64,000 nt of DNA from positions 1-64,000 of the forward strand of contig JAURVB010014466.1 in assembly GCA_033002965.1 (NCBI GenBank), read 5' to 3'. The stretch is from Piper betle (Eukaryota; Streptophyta; Magnoliopsida; Piperales; Piperaceae). The notes under the pieces were generated by a model, which saw nothing but the letters and a program-made list of their open reading frames with translations, made no database searches and had not been told where the DNA came from. The position numbers were made by a program, and so were the translations under genes. Numbering within the stretch: the stretch's first letter is position 1; each line of letters opens with the position of its first letter. Shown here piece after piece: positions 25,401-36,170 of the stretch.

Positions 25401-26937
25401 TGCTTGTTAGCCTGCCGAATGAGAGCATCAGCTTTATGCTCTGTCTTGTTTGCAGTGAGTGGGTTCTGGGCACACGAGAGGATTTGGCCAAAGACATAAT
25501 GTCTGAGTTACAACCAGAGAATGGCGAGGTAAGCACTAATCTGATTTCATGTTTTTAACTAAACTTTTGCTGCCATTTTTATTGATAGAAATTATTCCAG
25601 TGGCATCTCAGGATTTTAGTTTGGTTACCCTGATTTATTGTACGTGATAGTTTTATGTCTCTGAGATGTAAGAAACGCAGGTTATTAAGTTCACATTAAT
25701 TCATGGTTTTGGATGGTTGGAGATGGGTATCAAGGGTAAATTCAATACAATTTGCATCGGTGAGAGAATTTACAGTCTACATTTTGCAATTGTGGATGCC
25801 ACTGAGAATCAAGTGTTCTTGTGTCTGTTTTGTTCGTAAATTCAGGAATGGTGGACCTATGTTTGCATGGGACCAACAGATCCGCACCCAAATTGGCATC
25901 TTGGAATGAGAGGAACACAACACCGTGCTGTGATGTGGCAGGTATGGAAACAAGGGGGTACAGGGTTTCTTTACTGGGGTGCCAACTGCTATGAGAGATC
26001 AACAGTGGCTAGTGCTGAGGTCGGGTTTATTCTTTCTTCTTTTTCTCTATGCCTCTATCTGAGCTTGTTTAGTTGGACTTCCATGCATGTATTGACATAT
26101 TTGTTCCGCACCCGGTTCAGATAAGATTCAGGCGAGGCCTCCCCCTGGTGATGGAGTTTTGTTTTATCCTGGTGAGGTATTCTCTTCCTCACATGAGCCA
26201 GTTGCCTCTGTCCGGCTTGAGAGGCTTCTTAGTGGTCTACAGGTGCACTTTCTCGACTATCTCAGTTCCTTTTACCATCAAATCACATATAGAAAGAAAT
26301 TGACTAGTGTTTACTTGTGGACCATTCCTTACGTTTTCCTCCAACTTGATTTTACATTTTATTTTTGCATATTGATCTTTCATATTGGTGAGACAGATTG
26401 GAGGAGATGATAATTGCTTGGATTACAAAAATAGTCAGCTTTAGTAACAAATAAATCGATTTTTACCTTCTTGTATGGAAGCATTATAAATTCCAATTCT
26501 TGTTATCTGCCATAGAAAATATATTGTTTTTGGAGTCCATTTTTGTTGTTGCTTTTAAGGTGATTTAGTGATATCTTGAGAGAGAGTTTAGTACCTAAGC
26601 TATTTTTCTTTTGTGTTGCGTGTCTAAATGCTGTATTCTCCCATCATTGAACATGTAGTAAGATACATTAGTAGCGTAAAAACTGATCGATCACTATGAT
26701 TTTTCTGTTCCTACATCAGGACAGCCCAGGCATTTACTTCTTGTTCGGACTGGCAGGGATATAGAATATCTTAAGTTGTATGCTTCGAAATACGGGAGGG
26801 ATGAAGGGCTTGCATTGCTAGAGAAGACAGGTGTCTATCGCGGACCTGAACAATATACACTTGACCACATGCCCATTGATGTCATGCGAGGTGAGATTTT
26901 CAGTACTTGCAGAATTCCAGGTTCATCATATGTTTAG
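19492..26937 (+). CDS. GH123-like / DUF4091 plant protein, multi-exon, with apparent frameshifts
   Basis: About 16 exons: 19492-19565, 19821-20044, 20978-21112, 21250-21360, 21459-~21560, 21659-21768, 21874-~22073, ~23284-23449, 23547-23625, 23724-23814, 23945-24041, 24264-24360, 25456-25528, 25846-26019, 26121-26242 and a last one ending at 26937. The family has a glycoside hydrolase 123-like catalytic domain; plant substrate and location are unknown to me. Recognisable blocks: LLHVWCMPSTANVG, LEVGKCLTMRHVVPILGVPD, GETTAIWVSISIP, EDRFGLEHGS, FRWLLQYRIS, KKAYFYLWDEP (Asp-Glu pair matching the GH123 catalytic pair), LTTYYCGP, EWWTYVCMGP, HPNWHLGMRGTQHRAVMW, FLYWGANCYE and DIEYLKLYASKYGRDEG. 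Exons 9-14 join perfectly in phase. Elsewhere the frame breaks: exon 1/2 phase, 2 nt missing near 21003, 1 nt in the C-run near 21502, near 22043, near 23396, in the C-run 26141-26145, and at the last junction. Confidence 0.8.
22232..23001. mobile_element. Probable insertion in an intron of the DUF4091 gene
   Basis: The segment is flanked by an 8-bp direct repeat ATTGAATG (22224-22231 and 23002-23009), the size of a hAT target-site duplication. Both ends carry diverged copies of AATCGG/CGATTC-type sequence (AGAATCGGAATAGG at the left, TCGGCCGATTCC at the right). The middle (22540-22870) is a very GC-rich, C-biased stretch unlike the rest of the intron. No transposase or clear terminal inverted repeat is visible, so a non-autonomous element is inference. 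Confidence 0.4.
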
Positions 26938-27155
26938 TTCTGGAACACCAATTGTTTTATAATGCTTGTTTCTGTATAGCATTTTGTTGGCTAGGATTAG
27001 TTCATCTTTTCCTATCCGTCATGCGAGGTGAGATTTTCAGCCCTTGCAGAATTCAGGTTCATCATATGTTTAGTTCTGGAACACCAATTGTTTTATAATG
27101 CTTGTTTCTGTATAGCATTTTGTTGGCTAGGATTAGTTCATCTTTTCCTATCCGT
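26883..27155 (+). repeat. 137-bp tandem duplication at the 3' end of the DUF4091 gene
   Basis: Units 26883-27019 and 27020-27155 differ at about three positions (AGTACTTG/AGCCCTTG and ATTCCAGG/ATTCAGG). Each unit starts CATGCGAGGTGAG. The first holds the final codons (MRGEIFSTCRIPGSSYV) and the stop at 26935-26937. Each also contains a donor-like CGAG/GTGAGA. Confidence 0.92.
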
Positions 27156-27815
27156 TAGCCGCTGTAACTCAAAAGAATAAAATTGAAGAAAGCAATTATA
27201 ATGTTCATCAACTAGAGTAACTTGCCATACAGATCCACTTTTGCAGCCACTTGCTTTGAAGTTTGAATGAGTGTAATGTACTGATATTTTGTTGAAATTT
27301 TGAGATGTTTGATCACAACAATTCTGTTCTCTTCAAATTTGCTCGACATGATGTTTCTGCACAATCTTATTTTGATAAAATGGAATAATTTTGAGAGAAG
27401 AAAATGACACAGGCATGTTTGAATGGCTTCAAAATAAGTTTAGTTTTGCTATTGAGATTGATGCGAGCTCAAAGTGCATACTATTATTTGGGATAAAATT
27501 TTGCTTTCTTCAAACTTGGCTTGTTTGTTTTTAAATTTAATGTTCCAGTAAAACTAGAGCAAGCTCCTTAAAATCATTATTAAACTATAAACTTTCATTT
27601 TAATTTCATACATTTATTTCCATAAATAAAACTAGACATGTATTTAGCTTGTCGAGCTTTGAATCGAGTAGTGCAATCATATTTAGGGATTCATTTTTAA
27701 TAAGGACGAGGGATAAAGGAATATATATAAAAGAAATAGATGGAAACACTCTTCGAAGCTGTGCAATGTGATGTTAAGTCATTCTTACATGAGATCAGAT
27801 TGAATCAACTCCAAC

Positions 27816-28390
27816 TAGGGCTGGGCAGGATTCGAGCTAGCTGGCCAGCTTTTGTGCCACGACTCGACTCGAACTCGATTAATTTTAGCTCGAGTTGAAA
27901 CTTAATCTTAAAAAAATCGGCTCAACTAGATTATAAGTGTCGAATTCGAGTTATATTAAACTCAACTCGATTTGATTCGAAAATGTTTGATTCGGCTTAA
28001 AATTTGGTTTGAATCAACTTAATATCTAATATAAACGTTTAGTAATTTTTTTGTTAACCAGACTTGGATAATATAATATTAAAAATAATAATTTGGTATA
28101 AAAATAATTAAATTAAAACAATCTAATATATGATTATCAATTATGAAGAATATTGATTATATTTTTACAAAAAAATAAAAATATTGTATTGTAGAGAATA
28201 AATTAAATCTTTAAATTTACGGGAATGGAACTCAAAAAGACCGATGAGAACTCAATTAAGTTTGAGTTGAACTTAAACTCAAAGTAAAATAACTCGACTT
28301 GTAACCGTATAACTTAAAAATGTCAATTTATTTATCAAATAAGTACAAATTAGGTAAAATTCGATTTGACTCAACTCATGCATAGCCTTA
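27816..28390. mobile_element. MITE-like element with degenerate terminal inverted repeats
   Basis: The left end TAGGGCTGGGCAGGATTCGAG and the inverted right end TAAGGCTATGCATGAGTTGAG match at about two thirds of positions. Flanks ACTCCAAC and CCTCGAAC could be a decayed 8-bp target duplication. The interior is AT-rich with repeated CTCGACTCG/AACTCGA words and no coding capacity. A hAT-type MITE is the best guess. Confidence 0.4.
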
Positions 28391-28756
28391 CCTCGAACCT
28401 ATCCAAAAAACTTCAATTCTTCAAATATTTGAGTTTTTAACGTAAATTCAAAATACAGTAAAAAGATGCCCTACTCGGACTTAAGCCAAAGTAATTATGT
28501 CTAAATCTATCCCAAAACATCATTTTGTACCCGATTAGAACTCAAATGAAACTATATTAGACCTGTTAAATTAAGCCAAATCAAACTTAATTGAGCTTAG
28601 TGGATAAGAAAATTAGTAGAAATATAAATTTTCCACGTACATAAATTTGAAAGAATTTATGAGCCCCAGCGGGCCATTTCTGCGGGCCCGCGCTGACGAA
28701 GAGCTGATAAGAAATCCAAGACGGCATTTTTGGTCGGAGCTCGTTCGTCGGCGGCG

Positions 28757-30709
28757 ATGGCCGGCTCCGTCGCCGCCGGTTTCACGGCCGCCCTCCGTGC
28801 CGGCTCTCTTCCCTCCCTTCGCCGGTAATTGCCTTAGTCATCTTCTCGAGCTCCGTATTTGCTTATTGCTTTTTGTTGTTGATTGAAATTTGGAAGTCAG
28901 TGCTTGTTGCGGCGTCGAAATTGGTCAGCTGTTGAGATAATTTGCTGTTTGTGTGTTTGTTTTGGATATATGTGTTGTATATGGACTGTTAATGAGTGCA
29001 ATTCTTAGCTTAAAGACTGGAATTTGGTTGAAATCCGGGTGGCTCTAGGGTTAAAGACAGAGTTTTTGCGCGGAAATCGTGGATTTGATGGTGAAACTTT
29101 GGATTATGAGGAAATTTTACTTTTCAAGTTGACGTAAACATTGTCAGGAATTTTTTATTTTATGTTCACCAGGAGAAAAGATAACAAAGTTGTTGTACTG
29201 TTTCAAAATTTAGCTGGATGTTATTTATGATTGTTAAAATTTCTTTCTACACTTTTGTAGGGAAAATTAACGAGTTTTTGAGATAACTCTGTGTCTAGAT
29301 TCCTGTGTTGCATAGTTTATACCAATATGGAATTAATTTTAAGTTAACTGAAGAACGGTGAGCTATATGGCTAGCTATCTGTGATATTTTTGCTCTGTGT
29401 TTCATAATGACACCATGGATGTAATTTAAGTTAGCGATAGAGTAATTAAATATGTTTTTTAAAATTTTTTTAGCGGTAAGTTGCATCTGAAAGTTATTTT
29501 CAGCTCCTAAGGCTTAAGGAAGTTTCTTTAGCTGTAATATTAATGAATCAGTGTGTTTTAATCTTTTTTATTGTACTCTTAAATTTGCTTACCTGTACGA
29601 AATACGTTTTTATTGGAGGCTCTCAGTAATATTTGTAGTATTTATCTTTCCAGGTTCACAACGAAACACCAGCAAGAGGTTGCATTGTTTGTTAAAAGCC
29701 ACAGAGTACTGAACTTTCGAGTTTTTGCTGCTGCTGATGTAATTTGCTGTTTTTTTTGTTGTTATTATTGGGCATTCTCTATGATCTAGCTTGTTCAAGC
29801 ACACGGCGTTTCTAGTGTAAACTGCATTTTTTGAAGTCATGGTTAAAAGAGGATTGGTTATAAGAGCTGGTTCATGTTTATCACTCTATAATTTACGTTT
29901 CTATTAAATTCAGCATGGCATTTTGTGCAACAAATTAATTGCAATGTTGTGACTTTGCTCTCATTTGGCCATGAAAATTGTTTTTGCTTTCTGACAACTT
30001 GGTGGCATGTAAATCCACTTTGCATATTTAGGTTGTCTGTCTGAACTTGTCTCAATGTTCCTGTATATGCAGAAAAGAAATGAGAGCAACGATGAAGTGA
30101 TCATGGTGGACCCATTGAGGCAAAACGCTTGGCCAAAATACACGTGCAGAAGATTAAGGCCAAAGAGAGGCTAAAGGTGTGGTGCTTTTCTTCTTTCTTG
30201 ACCAAACATGCTGATAATGTTTAAGCTTTTGTTGTTACCCGATTTCTTTTTTGTGTTTTCGCTTGAAGGTTGCAACCTATTATCTTATGAGTTGTGAATT
30301 TTGGTCAGATTTTATTTTTCATTCTGTGAGTGGGGTTTGTGGAAATTGGTTGAACCTGGAAAGTGATAATAAGATAGTTTAGAAGTGAGCTTAGCTTGTC
30401 CTGTATTTCTACATTTCTGAAACATGGGGATATTTATGTCCAGTTCCTCAGATAACTGAATAGGTAATCTGGCCACAGAAACAACGCTACATACAGGCTA
30501 TAAACGGGGCATGGGCCATGCTTGGTCTGACGGCAGGTCTGATTATAGAAGGGGGGACCGGAAAAGGCTTTCTGGCTCAGGTATGCCATTAAATAAATTG
30601 TTTGGTCTTCAAAGAGGATTAGATTGGTTAACTAAACAGGTTCACGTGTTCTGATTTTTTCTCAATGCAGTTGGCTGGTTATTTGGTTGCTTTGATCAAC
30701 ATTTTTTGA
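28757..30709 (+). CDS. Chloroplast one-helix (HLIP / chlorophyll a/b-binding-like) protein, five exons, one frameshift
   Basis: Exons 28757-28824, 29654-29738, 30073-30176, 30479-30580 and 30671-30709, all GT-AG. The first two give a Ser/Arg/Ala-rich transit peptide starting MAGSVAAGFTAALRAG and ending FRVFAAAD. Exon 4 encodes the membrane helix QAINGAWAMLGLTAGLIIEG, with the E-x-x-N-G-x-W-A-M-x-G pattern of HLIP/ELIP/LHC proteins (Gln for Glu here), followed by TGKGFLAQ. Exon 5 ends the protein in LAGYLVALINIF. Family role: thylakoid membrane, pigment binding or photoprotection of chlorophyll-protein assembly. Exon 3 is 104 nt, one short of phase. Its two halves (SNDEVIMVDPL and EAKRLAK...KIKAKERLK) lie in different frames, consistent with a missing G in CCATT(G)GAG near 30117. 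I cannot assign a specific LIL/OHP name. Confidence 0.72.
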
Positions 30710-33700
30710 CAGTAACATCAAGGATGCTATCTTCTTTCTGTTATCAAAACAAGAAGCTGAGGGTCAGTTACATTTCATTTATTCAACCATTTTCAATATT
30801 AGTGGTTGATAATTTGTTGATCATTCCTCTATATTAGTTTGGATGGAGCAATATTAGCATGTATGCCATAAGCCACTGTTCCAAATCAGTCTGGATGTTG
30901 GAATGGTTTTGCTTAAGTTTATGTATCGCAATTGAAATTTTTACAACCATCAGATTGGATTGTGAAATGGAAGATAAACTCAAGCTAATATGTGTGTGTG
31001 TAAATTATCATTTTCTTCTAAATAATTAAAATCGAGATTATGAATTCCTTCCTTCCGAATTCCTGTAAATTTTCTAGTTCTGAAAAAGCAAAATCAAAAC
31101 TTGTCGTCTCAGATCTGAAGACTCAAAACAATGCATCAGGAAAAAAAAGATGCCAAAAGCAAGTTGTGATGATAAGTATTCTGTACCTAACTGTTTATAT
31201 TCATTATATGCAATGTATGAGAATACCTTATCCTTTTGTTTGTTTATTTGTGTGTGGGGCTTGAAATGGTTATAGCCGACCTGACGGCCATTGAGAGTCA
31301 ATAAACTAGAACAAACGTTGCAAATATGCGTCACCCCATTGTGGAAAATATTAGGTCAGCTTGCCAGCCAAAGCTTCACTATTTTTTCCAACCTTGCTCC
31401 TTGCAAGAAGACCATTAACTACTAAGAAACTAAGTTTTTATTTTTTCTGGAAAACTAAATTTGCATCTCAAAATGCTTGTTTTATTTACATTATTACACA
31501 TTGGACTTAAGCAGTATTGATGCCACTGAAGATCTGAACCCAAACCTCTTAATATATGGCTCAAGCACTTTTTTTAGCTTAGACCCAAAACTGATCGGGA
31601 CCGGGTCTAACAAAGCTGCCGACCTAAACTGCACTGTTAATATATATATTATATACAAAAACTTAAATATATTATGACAAATATTCATATTTACAATCAA
31701 AATATAATATATTTAAGGAGATATTATTTGTATATACAAAATTATGTAAAGAAAAAAATAAAACTTAAAATAAAAATTAAATATTTTTTAGGTTCGGATC
31801 TAACATGAGTCCGATATGAAACAGGTATTAAAAAGGACCCGGTCTTTGATCCGAACCTAATATAATTGAACCCGAACTTGGTATTTTTGGGTCGGATCCG
31901 GTAGGGTTGGGTACGGGTGCCCAATTTATCCGGATATTAGCAACACTACTTAAGGATTTAAAAATATCTTTAAAAAATAGCATATTTTATTATAAACGAA
32001 GAAAATACATACTTTAAGAATTTAGAGTTTTTTTAGATATATTACATGCATGTTGGTACATATCATATGTGAAAAAATTAGGGCTCAAAATACATAATCT
32101 GGCCTCTCTTTTTTTCATTCAAACCTTTATAAACTAGAATACCATCAAATTGAAATACTGGTAAAATATAATTATTTGGATATATGAAGATATCAGGTCG
32201 CCTTCGCCCTTCATGGAACCTCTGGTAAAACTTCTCCATGTTGATCAGAAATGGAGTCTTTTATGATGAGTAACAATGGTGCAATATGGAGCTGTCAACT
32301 TTACGTCTTGTTCTCGTATGCATATACATATATACACAAAGCTAGCTATAACATTTTTACAAACAAGAGAGACGTCTATCCAAGGTGCAACTTAGAACAT
32401 TCCTGGCCGTCGACCAGTCGATGGTTCATTGCCAGACGAAAAGAAACATCTTGACCTTTGATGTACACCACTCACCATCCCCATGCATACTTATCTGTAC
32501 ACGTAGCAGGAAAGTTTGCAAACTTATCTGTACACATATAAGACTGTATTAGATTAAACTAGATGCATTCAATATCCAGAAACTACATATTGATAAGATG
32601 GTCATTTTCTGGGTTCTCAATTTTAATGCTAGCTAAGTGCGTTTACGTTACTATGATGACCGTATTTGTCTCATGATTTAGAAGCAAAGACCTGCTGAAT
32701 CAGATAAGCTCAAGACTTTTCAAGATCAACACATGGGATGTATTATTCACATTCACATATACTAAAGAAGAGAAGATGGAAGTTGTCAAGCGAGAAGGCG
32801 ACGGATAAGATCGATGTCGGGTTTTGAATGGTTTTCTTTGTCAAGATCTTGGATGGTTTAGTTGGGTGGGTAGGAACCAGGAGAATGCTTCCATGACTAT
32901 ATCTTAGGGCTGACTAATGCTATATTAAATCAAATTAGTACAGTTGATGTGTCATATTTTCCTTACCAAACATTGCTAGATCATGAAAACTGATCTGCTG
33001 CAAAGTTTTATATATCATTTCTTTTTTTTTCAAGTAAGAAAAATTTTAAACTCTAGCAATGCTTTCGCATTACCTGTATTATTATTTATAATTATATAGA
33101 TCCTAATTTAGATAAAATTATCTCTATTTACACTAAATTGCCTCCATTCACACTAGTCTTTTAATAGATAAAAAATTTATATATTTATATTGAAATTCCA
33201 CTTATTGAGCGATATTTATATGAAAACATTCATCTAATTTGACATATTAAATTAAAATTAAAGAAATATTTTTTAAAAAAAATCTCAAATGATGCATTTT
33301 AATAGAGTGTAAGTAGGAGATCAACAACTTTCTAAATAATATTTATTTTAAGTATTATTCTAAACCTAGGTATAATTAATAAAAAAATATCATCAAACCA
33401 ACAACATCTAATCCACAAAATGGATACCCATTACCCATACATTTCAATTTTTTAATTTGAAAGGGATGCATTTAAAAAATAAAAATAATAGAAATCTCCA
33501 TGTGAAACAAATATGCCAAACCTTATCACCTTGTTCATGGGGCCAATGCTTGGAAAAAAATAAAATAAAATTTATTCATGGGTCCACCTCTTCCAACGTT
33601 TATCCCACGTATTCAGTTTTATTCATCCCACTCACGGCAAGCCGACATCTAATATTTATTTATATTTCTAGTACCTACTTGGAAAAAAATAATTATATTT

Positions 33701-36019
33701 TTCGTCACATTTTTATTTAAATACACGCCCACGTTTATTATATGGATTATGGTGCGATGCAGAGTTGGTCACCAAAACGGCAACATGCCCACGTTAAACT
33801 CACCTCATCTTACTTCTAAGCAAATACTTTGAAAATAATAATAATTTTAAGGAAAAAAATCTTGGTCGAATAATGTAATTTTCTTATTTTGTATATAACA
33901 AATTTGAAGTTAGCTTTTAAAAATATTGATTAATGTTAATAATAATAAAATAAAATCCTCTTCATTAACTTCGTAGATGAATTATGATTAATTTTAAATT
34001 AAATTTAAAAAACGTTGGTTTTAACTAATTACTGTTTATGTTAGAGTCAGATAATAAAGTTTATATGGGTACCCATTATTTCATATGCTTGTAAGTATGC
34101 TTGTGAGGGAACTAATCTTATAATAGTTTTCTGTTCAATTCAGTTTTGATTTGCATTAATAGTAAAAAAATTAACTAATATGCATTAATTTATATTAACA
34201 TTATAAAAAAAAAGAAAATAAAAACTAATAATAAGACTGAACATTAAATATGTTTTTTTAATAAAGAAAATTCTTTAAACAAAAACGATAAATAATTTTC
34301 TACCTTACGCCTGGGACAGCCTCTAGCGGGTGGGCCCAGGCCCCACATTCCGGATATGATCGACTTCCCCCACGCCACCAATTCCCAACGCTTTCACGAT
34401 TTCGCCCCTATTTCAAACCCATCATCCGCCAATCGGATGGAGCCACGTCGGACGTGATGGGATAGCCCCGACATGCCGCGTGTCGGGAGGTAGTGGCGCG
34501 AAGCCGGTGGGGAAACCGCCGCCCCCCAAATTTTTCATCGTTATCCAAACACGCGCCGTCTTCGGCCCCACTTCATGACCGTCACGTGCCGGTCGGTTGG
34601 CCGACTTGGGAACTTTCCACCGGACAACTACTGCTAGGCTGCTCCTTACCTGATATGACCATCCTCTCCTTTTCTATTTTTTCTGCTTTTTTTTCTCCCC
34701 TATTTAAAAAAAACTTAAAAATATTATTATTATTTTTACATAAAAAAACATAAAATGCTCAGTTTGCTTGATATTATTTATTTATCCATGTAATTCTTTA
34801 TAATGTTTTAAATATTTTCATTTGGGTATTTTTGGGAACAAGTCTTAAGAATAAATTTTACAAAATCATTTATTCCAAATAAAAGTTTACATCTTGGAAA
34901 TACATTGAATATTTTATAATTTCACATTTTTAAATTATAAGAACTTTAAAAATAACATTAAAATATTAATATGAATTGAGTTATTTCGTGAGGCAATTTT
35001 TTTTCTTTTCTTAATCAATCCCCATTCTCATTTGTATTAAAATACATATTTTTTTAAATTGTGCACGCAAATATGACTTTTTATTTTTATTATACAAATT
35101 AAATGTAAACATTTTAGTTTTTAAATCTTGATTGAATTATGCATATAATATAATATTTTTATTATTTAATATGGATAAAATTTTATATATTTATTACGCT
35201 AAAGTATTATATTATAATAGTCATAAATATATAATAATTTACTATAATACTTTTTTTACATTTATATTTATATATTATTTCTTAAAATGTGTGGCTTGAC
35301 ATGGAGATCGATCTCCAGACATGAATTTACCTTCTTTCGATGTTAATTAAAATTTGAAATAAAAACTTAAACGATAAGGCTGTTATTTTTATTTAATGTT
35401 CTATTTTATACATCAATATTTATATATTATTTATATATAAAATATATATATATATATGAATAAGTAAAACTATCTCCTACATTGTTTTAATTAATATATT
35501 TAATCTAATTATTAATATATTCATTAGTTCATATATAATTAATTATTATTAATATTTATATCCTTTTAAATTTTGATCCAATCCAAATTCAATGTGCTAT
35601 AAAATTAGTAACATTACTCGCAATAGAGCCCAAATTTTTTGATTTGATGATTCATTTACTAATCTCATTAGCTTCCAATCTTAATCCTAAAATATTGTAT
35701 TTACAAGAAAATAATAATGAGTATTAACTTTAATTATATTTGATAATTAAACAAATGATAATAGCCCCTCCCTCTCCATTCAAAGGGGCCAATGTTTATC
35801 CGAAATACGTATCGAGGGCAAAATAGTCACAAAAATTATCGGTTTGTGATTGACCGAATATATTGGCCAACGCTTCGCGCCTCCCTTCTGCTATCCCATA
35901 CCTCTCTTCATCTCCACGCTCTCTTCTTCCCCATCTCCGGCGACCAACGCTGCTGCGCCGTCGCCGTACCGCCGCCGTACCGCCGCCGTACCGCCGCCTC
36001 CAATCTCCGGTCTTATACG
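30710..36019. other. AT-rich intergenic region with repeat debris
   Basis: No gene is recognised. 31540-31930 contains GGGTCGGATCCGG and CGGGTGCCC-type words typical of degenerate MITE-like elements. 34310-34640 is a GC-richer island without a recognisable frame. 33000-34300 and 34700-35780 are extremely AT-rich. The last 250 bp form the TPS promoter. Confidence 0.5.
35965..35997. repeat. 11-bp tandem repeat, three units, in the TPS promoter/leader
   Basis: CGTACCGCCGC occurs three times head to tail, about 170-205 bp before the TPS start codon. Confidence 0.9.
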
Positions 36020-36026
36020 TATAAAG
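36020..36026 (+). promoter_or_regulatory. Candidate TATA box of the TPS gene
   Basis: TATAAAG lies 151 bp before the start codon. It would place the 5' end near 36050, just before the upstream frame at 36065. Confidence 0.35.
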
Positions 36027-36064
36027 TCTTCTCCTTTTTGACCATCCCCTCGTCCGCTACACGT

Positions 36065-36133
36065 ATGCTCTTGAATTTTGTACGGCCGCCGCCGGCGAAA
36101 TTGGCTGTGTTGGGTCGTTTGCTGGCGAGTTGA
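36065..36133 (+). other. Upstream open reading frame in the TPS leader
   Basis: ATG to TGA, 22 codons (starts MLLNFVRPPPAK), ending 37 bp before the TPS ATG and out of frame with it. Upstream frames are a known feature of several plant class II TPS leaders. Whether this one is conserved cannot be judged here. Confidence 0.4.
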
Positions 36134-36170
36134 CGGCGGAGAAATTTGTGGGCCTTTGGCGGTTGGGAAA

